From Gallionella sp. (GTDB lineage: Bacteria; Pseudomonadota; Gammaproteobacteria; Burkholderiales; Gallionellaceae), in NCBI GenBank assembly GCA_025362155.1, contig JANYHX010000326.1, positions 1-6,110 on the forward strand: DNA of 6,110 bases, given 5' to 3'. Below the pieces are notes generated by a model, which was not told the origin of the DNA, did not search any database, and worked only from the letters and a program-made list of their open reading frames with translations. The position numbers and the translations under genes were made by a program. Positions 1-4,152 of this stretch are shown in pieces; position 1 is the first letter of the stretch; each line of letters begins with the position of its first letter.

Positions 1-609
1 GCGGGATTCACAGCTGCATTGTCCATACATCGTCTCGAACAAAACGAGCTTACTCCCGAAAAAGGCAAGGTTATCGTGACGGGCGCGACGGGCGGGGTGG
101 GGAGCCTTGCAATCATGATGCTGGCGCAACTGGGCTACCACGTGGTGGCGCTGACCGGAAAAGATAGCGAGCATGATTATCTGAAATCATTGGGCGCGGC
201 GGAAGTTTTGTCCCGTAAAGAGGTGGTGATGGGTACGCGCCCTCTGGAAAAAGCGCAGTGGGCGGGGGCGTTGGACACGGTGGGCGGCGAGACGCTGGCA
301 TGGCTGACACGCACCATGCAGCAGAACGGCGTAATCGCCAGCTTCGGCAATGCGGGCGGAGTTGAACTGCATACCACGGTGATGCCGTTCATTTTGCGTG
401 GCGTGCGTCTGATAGGCATTGATTCCGCCGCCACTGCCATGCCTTTGCGTCGGCAAATCTGGCAACGGCTGGCAACGAATTTACGTCCCAAACTATTGAA
501 GCAAATTGCGCAAGTTGTGCCGTTTGCCGAGTTGCCGCCAATTTTCTCGTTAATGCTGCAAGGCAGGCTGCGCGGGCGGACGGTGGTGGAAATAAAACCG
601 CCAGCTTAG
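1..609 (+). CDS. acuI: AcuI/YhdH-family NADPH-dependent acrylyl-CoA reductase / quinone oxidoreductase, C-terminal part (5' truncated)
   Basis: This is the last 202 residues of a zinc-independent medium-chain dehydrogenase/reductase; the family is usually about 325-330 residues, so roughly 120 N-terminal residues lie left of the window. The frame is open from base 1 and the first residues (AGFTAALS) match the conserved YhdH/AcuI segment before the cofactor fold, so the in-frame TTG at 19 is not the start. The Rossmann nucleotide-binding loop GATGGVGS lies at visible residues 28-35, followed by the family signatures YLKSLGA, WAGALDTVGG and TTVMPFILRGVRLIGIDS, and a C-terminal GRTVVEI strand. 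Known members reduce acryloyl-CoA to propionyl-CoA with NADPH in the cytoplasm; the physiological substrate here is inferred only. It ends with TAG inside the promoter region of the downstream tRNA. It looks slightly more GC-rich than the genes that follow. The family assignment is secure; the exact substrate is not. Confidence 0.9.
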   Translation, partial: AGFTAALSIHRLEQNELTPEKGKVIVTGATGGVGSLAIMMLAQLGYHVVALTGKDSEHDYLKSLGAAEVLSRKEVVMGTRPLEKAQWAGALDTVGGETLAWLTRTMQQNGVIASFGNAGGVELHTTVMPFILRGVRLIGIDSAATAMPLRRQIWQRLATNLRPKLLKQIAQVVPFAELPPIFSLMLQGRLRGRTVVEIKPPA

Positions 610-648
610 GGAAATAACCGCTTAGTGATATAATCCGTCCAAAGCTGG
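601..648. repeat. 7-bp inverted repeat CCAGCTT/AAGCTGG flanking the tRNA promoter
   Basis: CCAGCTT at 601-607 (the last codons of the upstream gene) is perfectly complementary to AAGCTGG at 642-648, separated by 34 bases that contain the -10 element. Pairing stops at once on both sides. No T-run follows, so this is not an intrinsic terminator. It could be an operator-like pair of half-sites or chance. Confidence 0.3.
606..640 (+). promoter_or_regulatory. Extended -10 promoter for tRNA-Leu (and possibly tig-clpP-clpX)
   Basis: A consensus -10 hexamer TATAAT occupies 629-634 and is preceded by TG at 626-627 with one intervening base, giving a perfect extended -10 (TGATATAAT). The -35 position at 17-base spacing (606-611, TTAGGG) matches the consensus poorly, as is common when an extended -10 is present. 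The next six bases, 635-640 (CCGTCC), form a GC-rich discriminator of the kind found at stringently controlled stable-RNA promoters. The predicted start lies near 641-643, leaving a short leader of about 16-18 bases to be removed before the tRNA 5' end at 659. The -35 region overlaps the stop codon of the upstream gene. Growth-rate or ppGpp control is inferred from the discriminator alone. Confidence 0.75.
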
Positions 649-658
649 AAGCGACAGC

Positions 659-743
659 GCGAAAGTGGCGGAATTGGTAGACGCACTGGATTTAGGTTCC
701 AGCGCCGCAAGGCGTGAGAGTTCGAGTCTCTCCTTTCGCACCA
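659..743 (+). tRNA. tRNA-Leu(UAG), 85 nt, CCA encoded
   Basis: The acceptor stem pairs GCGAAAG (659-665) with CTTTCGC (733-739), followed by discriminator A740 and genome-encoded CCA at 741-743. The anticodon arm is CTGGA (686-690) / TCCAG (698-702) around the loop TTTAGGT, placing the anticodon TAG at 693-695. It therefore reads CUA and, by wobble at modified U34, probably other CUN leucine codons. A long class II variable arm (CGCC-GCAA-GGCG, 703-714) is present, as expected for leucine. The T arm is GAGAG (716-720) / CTCTC (728-732) with loop TTCGAGT. The sequence closely resembles E. coli tRNA-Leu(UAG). No terminator follows before tig, so co-transcription with tig is plausible, with the tRNA released by processing. 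Confidence 0.97.
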
Positions 744-772
744 CGGACTTTCGCAGCTAGGCCTTTCGCAGC
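733..772 (+). repeat. Three copies of CTTTCGCA at exact 15-base spacing, starting in the tRNA acceptor end
   Basis: CTTTCGCA occurs at 733-740 (3' acceptor strand plus discriminator of tRNA-Leu), 748-755 and 763-770. The last two copies share two more bases (CTTTCGCAGC). The exact 15-base period suggests a small tandem duplication of the tRNA 3' end that has since diverged between copies. Each downstream copy contains the same seven bases that pair with the tRNA 5' strand GCGAAAG, so alternative pairings of a precursor are possible. The copies are too short to call an attachment site with confidence. Confidence 0.6.
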
Positions 773-790
773 CCAATTCAATTTAACTTC

Positions 791-795
791 AAGGA
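791..795 (+). promoter_or_regulatory. Ribosome binding site that fixes the tig start
   Basis: AAGGA lies 8 bases before the ATG at 804. The open frame runs upstream into the tRNA (from a GTG at 714), but only the ATG at 804 has a Shine-Dalgarno sequence, and the protein begins with the family's N-terminus there. Confidence 0.8.
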
Positions 796-803
796 ATTAT
801 AGT

Positions 804-2105
804 ATGTCCAGCGTAGAAACCGTAAGCGCGTTAGAACGTCGTCTGAACGCATCTATTCCGCAACAGCCCATTCGTAGCCAGGTTTCTGACCGGTTGAAAA
901 ACATTGGGCGCAGCGTGAAAATTGCCGGTTTCCGCCCCGGCAAAATACCCCCAAAAGTAATCGAGCAATATTATGGCGCTCAAGCCTGGCAGGATGCCTT
1001 GAACGAGGCCTTGCAACGTTCGTTTTACGAATCATCACAATCCAGTAATTTAAAGATAGTTGGATCCCCGCAGTTTGAGGTCAAGACCACAGACAAAAAT
1101 GCTGAACAGCTCGAATATAGTGCCACCTTCGAGGTATATCCAGAAGTGGCGGTGGGCGACCTGTCTGGAATTTCGATAGAACGTCTGGTTTATGAGCTGA
1201 CCGAGGCGGATGTAGCTACCACCATTGCAAACTTGCGCAAGCAACGCGCCACCTTTGAGAAGGTTGAGCGCGCGGCTCAGATGGGAGATCGGATAAATAT
1301 CGATTTCGTGGGTAAACTTGATGGTGAGGCATTTCAAGGCGGCGAGGCTAAAGATTTAACGGTAGTGCTGGGTGCCGGGAATATGTTGGCCGATTTTGAG
1401 GCGGGCGTAATCGGCATGAAGGCGGGCACAACTAAAACCTTCGATATGACTTTTCCGAAGGATTACCACGGCAAGGATATTGCCGGAAAGAAAGTGAATT
1501 TTACGGTTATCTTGCATAGTGTAGAAATTCCACGCTTGCCTGAAATTGATGCTGAATTTGTCAAGACGGTCGGTATTGAGGATGGTGATGTGAGTAAGCT
1601 GAAAGGTGAAATTCGCGATAATTTGACTCGCGAAGTTTCGCGCCGCTTGAAGATACGTAATAAAGATACTGTGATGGGTGCATTGCTGACTGTCACTCAG
1701 TTTGAGGTGCCCAAGGCTTTGCTGGAAATGGAAACGCAGGAATTGATGCAACACTCAGTAGAAGAGATGGAGTCGCGGGGCGTGAAAATGAAGGGGATGC
1801 CACTGCACCCTGAGTTGTTTAAAGATCGTGCCGAGAAGCGCGTTAAGCTGGGACTGATACTTGCTGAGTTAATGGAGAAGCAAGGGCTGAAAGCCAAGCC
1901 AGATCAGGTCAAAAATATGATCGAAGAATATGCGCAGGGCTTTGATGAGTGTGAACAGATTATTCGTTGGTATGAGGCTGATCCTAAACGTAAGTTAGAG
2001 GTAGAAAATCTGGCGCTGGAAGAAAATGTGGTGATCTGGGCAATGGGCCAGGCTAAAACCACTGACAAGCAGGCCGTGTTCAATGAATTGATGGGAAATG
2101 CCTAA
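804..2105 (+). CDS. tig: Trigger factor, ribosome-associated chaperone and peptidyl-prolyl isomerase
   Basis: The 433-residue product matches the usual length of the family (432 in E. coli). Trigger factor sits at the ribosome exit tunnel, shields nascent chains in the cytoplasm and isomerises prolyl bonds. The N-terminal ribosome-binding domain (about 1-115) carries the signature loop GFRPGKIP at 42-49, equivalent to the E. coli GFRKGKVP loop that docks on ribosomal protein L23. The FKBP-type isomerase domain follows at about 155-242 (GDRINIDFVGKLDGEAFQGG, then FEAGVIGMKAG). The C-terminal helical chaperone domain fills 243-433 and ends with FNELM as in E. coli. In the FKBP pocket the segment often reading MIPGFEDG is MLADFEAG (residues 194-201), a mild divergence. 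The start at ATG 804 is supported by AAGGA 8 bases upstream. The gene ends in TAA immediately against the clpP ATG, so the two are co-transcribed. The promoter is probably shared with tRNA-Leu. Confidence 0.97.
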   Translation: MSSVETVSALERRLNASIPQQPIRSQVSDRLKNIGRSVKIAGFRPGKIPPKVIEQYYGAQAWQDALNEALQRSFYESSQSSNLKIVGSPQFEVKTTDKNAEQLEYSATFEVYPEVAVGDLSGISIERLVYELTEADVATTIANLRKQRATFEKVERAAQMGDRINIDFVGKLDGEAFQGGEAKDLTVVLGAGNMLADFEAGVIGMKAGTTKTFDMTFPKDYHGKDIAGKKVNFTVILHSVEIPRLPEIDAEFVKTVGIEDGDVSKLKGEIRDNLTREVSRRLKIRNKDTVMGALLTVTQFEVPKALLEMETQELMQHSVEEMESRGVKMKGMPLHPELFKDRAEKRVKLGLILAELMEKQGLKAKPDQVKNMIEEYAQGFDECEQIIRWYEADPKRKLEVENLALEENVVIWAMGQAKTTDKQAVFNELMGNA

Positions 2106-2741
2106 ATGACGCAATATCAATCACAAAATATGATGCATTATTTACAGCCACAAAATATCGGTCTGATTCCGATGGTCGTGGAGACTAGCGGAAGGGGAGA
2201 ACGGGCATATGACATCTATTCCCGGCTGCTCAAAGAGCGCGTAGTGTTCCTGGTTGGCGAAGTCGAAGATCACAGCGCGAATCTGATCGTGGCACAAATG
2301 TTGTTTCTGGAATCGGAAAATCCCGACAAGGATATTCATTTCTACATCAATTCTCCGGGCGGTTCGGTGACTGCAGGCATGGCGATTTACGACACCATGC
2401 AATTCATCAAGCCGCATATTAGTACACTGTGTATTGGGCAGGCCGCCAGCATGGGTTCTTTCCTGCTGGCTGCGGGTGAAAAAGGCAAACGTTTTTGCCT
2501 GCCTAATTCGCGCGTAATGATCCATCAACCGATGGGCGGTTTTCGCGGCCAGGCATCGGATGTCGAAATCCATGCACGGGAAATATTATATTTAAAGCAG
2601 CGACTCAACCAAATGTTGGCGCTGCACACCGGGCAATCGGTGGAAACCATAGAACGCGATACTGATCGCGACAATTTCCTGAGCGCGGAGGATGCGGTCA
2701 AATATGGGCTGGTGGATCAGGTGCTGCAAAAGCGCGCCTGA
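2106..2741 (+). CDS. clpP: ATP-dependent Clp protease proteolytic subunit ClpP
   Basis: The 211-residue serine protease assembles as two stacked heptameric rings and degrades proteins unfolded by ClpX (or ClpA). The catalytic triad is visible as Ser115 (GQAASMGS), His140 ([10 protein letters not shown]) and Asp189 ([13 protein letters not shown]), with the oxyanion-side glycine loop [12 protein letters not shown] at 81-92. By analogy with E. coli, where the propeptide is removed just before ALVPMV, self-cleavage would fall near residues 17-18, just before IGLIPMV. The residues before that point ([15 protein letters not shown]) are glutamine-rich and unlike E. coli. The ATG at 2106 abuts the tig stop TAA with no gap and has only a weak GGGA at 2093-2096, so translation is probably coupled to tig. 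In-frame ATGs at 2130 and 2133 are alternative starts that would still keep the mature enzyme whole. No heat-shock promoter was found directly upstream. Confidence 0.97.
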   Translation: MTQYQSQNMMHYLQPQNIGLIPMVVETSGRGERAYDIYSRLLKERVVFLVGEVEDHSANLIVAQMLFLESENPDKDIHFYINSPGGSVTAGMAIYDTMQFIKPHISTLCIGQAASMGSFLLAAGEKGKRFCLPNSRVMIHQPMGGFRGQASDVEIHAREILYLKQRLNQMLALHTGQSVETIERDTDRDNFLSAEDAVKYGLVDQVLQKRA

Positions 2742-2749
2742 AATTTTTT

Positions 2750-2764
2750 AGCAATGTCTTTGCT
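2750..2764 (+). other. Small hairpin in the clpP-clpX gap
   Basis: AGCAA (2750-2754) pairs with TTGCT (2760-2764) around a 5-base loop in the 48-base gap between clpP and clpX. The T-run (2744-2749) lies before the stem rather than after it, so this is not a + strand terminator. At most it is a weak processing or attenuation element, and it may be chance. Confidence 0.25.
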
Positions 2765-2789
2765 GTAATTCGACGGAAGGTGGTTAGCA

Positions 2790-4055
2790 ATGGCTGATGA
2801 TAAAAATTCTGGCGATAAAAAATCAGGTGATAAATTGATTTACTGCTCGTTCTGCGGCAAGAGCCAGCACGAGGTGCGCAAACTGATTGCGGGTCCGTCG
2901 GTATTCGTATGTGATGAGTGCATTACGCTATGTAACGACATCATGCGCGAGGAGATCCAGAGCGATCAGGCCAAGTCGGATAAATCAGATTTGCCAGTCC
3001 CTAAAGATATTTGCGCGACTCTGGATGAGTATGTGATCGGTCAGGAACAGGCCAAGAAAATTTTGTCGGTAGCGGTGTATAACCACTACAAGCGCCTCAA
3101 GAGTAACAGCAAAGATGGCGTGGAATTATCCAAAAGTAATATCCTGCTGGTCGGGCCGACAGGCTCAGGCAAAACCTTGTTGGCACAAACGCTGGCGCGA
3201 CTGTTGAATGTGCCATTTGTGATGGCGGACGCGACCACCTTAACTGAAGCGGGGTATGTAGGTGAGGATGTCGAAAACATTATTCAAAAGTTGTTGCAGA
3301 CCTGTGACTATGATGTGGAAAGGGCGCAACGCGGCATTGTTTACATCGATGAAATAGACAAAATTTCCCGTAAATCAGAGAACCCTTCGATTACCCGCGA
3401 TGTGTCCGGCGAAGGCGTCCAGCAGGCCTTGCTCAAGTTGATTGAAGGCACCAAGGCCTCAATCCCCCCGCAGGGTGGGCGCAAGCACCCCAACACAGAA
3501 TTTTTGCAGGTGGATACCACTAATATTCTGTTTATTTGCGGTGGTGCTTTTGATGGTCTGGAAAAAATTATTCGCAACCGTTCCGCGAAAGCCGGCATCG
3601 GTTTTGGGGCAACCATCGCCAGCAAAGATGATCGCAAAACCGGTGAGACCCTGCGCGAAGTGGAGCCGGAAGATTTGATTAAATTCGGTTTGATTCCTGA
3701 GTTTGTCGGACGCTTGCCGGTGGTCGCCACCTTGGAAGAGCTGGACGAGACCGCATTGGTGAAAATCCTTACTGAGCCTCGCAACGCGCTGACCAAGCAA
3801 TACCAAAAATTATTCATGATGGAAAATGTCGATCTGGAATTTCGCGAAGGAGTATTGCTCGCTATCGCCCGTAAGGCGTTGGCGCGTAAAGCTGGTGCAC
3901 GTGGATTACGCTCGATATTGGAACAAGCATTATTGGATGTAATGTTCGATTTACCTTCCATGGATAACGTCAGCAAGGTGGTCCTGGATGAGACCACCAC
4001 GACAGGTGAGATCAAACCTATCGTTATTTATGCGGATACCCACAAGGCAGCATAA
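2790..4055 (+). CDS. clpX: ClpX, AAA+ unfoldase subunit of the ClpXP protease
   Basis: The 421-residue hexameric unfoldase (424 in E. coli) recognises ssrA-tagged and other substrates and threads them into ClpP using ATP. The N-terminal zinc-binding domain has four cysteines at 19, 22, 41 and 44 (CSFC and CDEC). The AAA+ core shows Walker A GPTGSGKT at 122-129, pore-1 loop GYVG at 155-158, Walker B VYIDEID at 184-190, the RKH pore loop at 231-233, the arginine finger R308 in EFVGRLP and sensor-2 R371 in GARGLR. The ClpP-docking tripeptide IGF is at 270-272, which confirms a partner role with the adjacent clpP. The start at ATG 2790 has GGAAGG at 2775-2780, 9 bases upstream. It lies 48 bases after clpP with no convincing separate promoter, so it is probably part of the tig-clpP-clpX unit. 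No residue I checked is missing. Confidence 0.98.
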   Translation: MADDKNSGDKKSGDKLIYCSFCGKSQHEVRKLIAGPSVFVCDECITLCNDIMREEIQSDQAKSDKSDLPVPKDICATLDEYVIGQEQAKKILSVAVYNHYKRLKSNSKDGVELSKSNILLVGPTGSGKTLLAQTLARLLNVPFVMADATTLTEAGYVGEDVENIIQKLLQTCDYDVERAQRGIVYIDEIDKISRKSENPSITRDVSGEGVQQALLKLIEGTKASIPPQGGRKHPNTEFLQVDTTNILFICGGAFDGLEKIIRNRSAKAGIGFGATIASKDDRKTGETLREVEPEDLIKFGLIPEFVGRLPVVATLEELDETALVKILTEPRNALTKQYQKLFMMENVDLEFREGVLLAIARKALARKAGARGLRSILEQALLDVMFDLPSMDNVSKVVLDETTTTGEIKPIVIYADTHKAA

Positions 4056-4090
4056 CCGCCTTCCGCCTCGTTCTTTATCTTGTCCGATGA

Positions 4091-4117
4091 GGCTGGTTGA
4101 ATTATTTTCAACTGGCC
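4091..4117. repeat. Imperfect 27-base palindrome overlapping the lon heat-shock promoter
   Basis: The arms GGCTGGTTGAA (4091-4101) and TTCAACTGGCC (4107-4117) flank the 5-base loop TTATT. Nine of eleven positions are Watson-Crick complementary and the other two (4094/4114 and 4095/4113) are G-T, so as RNA all eleven can pair. The inner six pairs (GTTGAA/TTCAAC) are perfect. The palindrome contains the whole -35 element and the first two bases of the -10 element of the lon promoter. It may be an operator on DNA or a 3' stem-loop on the clpX mRNA. No U-run follows, so it is not a standard intrinsic terminator. Confidence 0.6.
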
Positions 4118-4123
4118 CCATCT
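4095..4123 (+). promoter_or_regulatory. Sigma-32 (heat-shock) promoter of lon
   Basis: The -10 element CCCCATCT at 4116-4123 is a perfect match to the sigma-32 consensus CCCCATNT. The -35 element GGTTGAAT (4095-4102) contains the core TTGAA at 4097-4101. The distance from the TTGAA core to the -10 is 14 bases, within the usual range. A start near 4130 would give a leader of about 20-25 bases ending in the lon ribosome binding site. lon is a classical sigma-32 regulon gene in E. coli. A weak overlapping sigma-70 promoter (TTGAAT at 4097-4102, TCTAAC at 4121-4126, spacing 18) could give basal expression. Confidence 0.82.
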
Positions 4124-4152
4124 AACCTTAAATTCTACTAAAAAGGTTCGCC

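Noticed and set aside
19..21. TTG as start of the reductase gene
   Set aside because: The frame is open to base 1 and the residues before the TTG (AGFTAA) match the conserved interior of YhdH/AcuI, so the gene continues left of the window.
733..772. Phage or integrative-element attachment site at the tRNA 3' end
   Set aside because: The repeated unit is only 8-10 bases, all copies lie within 40 bases, and there is no integrase or foreign DNA in the window, so an att call is not supported; it is reported only as a repeat.
771..778. GCCCAATT as a sigma-32 -10 element for tig
   Set aside because: It has mismatches to CCCCATNT and no TTGAA-like -35 at the right distance; that position holds the CTTTCGCA repeats.
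714..803. N-terminal extension of trigger factor starting at GTG 714
   Set aside because: It would start inside the tRNA variable arm and translate the T arm and the repeats. The ATG at 804 has a ribosome binding site and gives the family-standard N-terminus.
2764..2769. TGTAAT as a -10 element for a separate clpX promoter
   Set aside because: It matches five of six bases, but the -35 position at 17-base spacing (AAATTT) has no useful similarity and there is no extended -10.
3341..4015. 224-codon open frame on the minus strand within clpX
   Set aside because: It is fully antisense to the conserved AAA+ core of clpX; its serine/arginine-rich product looks like a shadow translation.
4065..4093. 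Possible clpX terminator hairpin GCCTC(4065-4069)/GAGGC(4089-4093)
   Set aside because: The stem is five pairs plus one wobble with a loop of about 18 bases and no T-run follows. Its right arm also competes with the better palindrome at 4091-4117.
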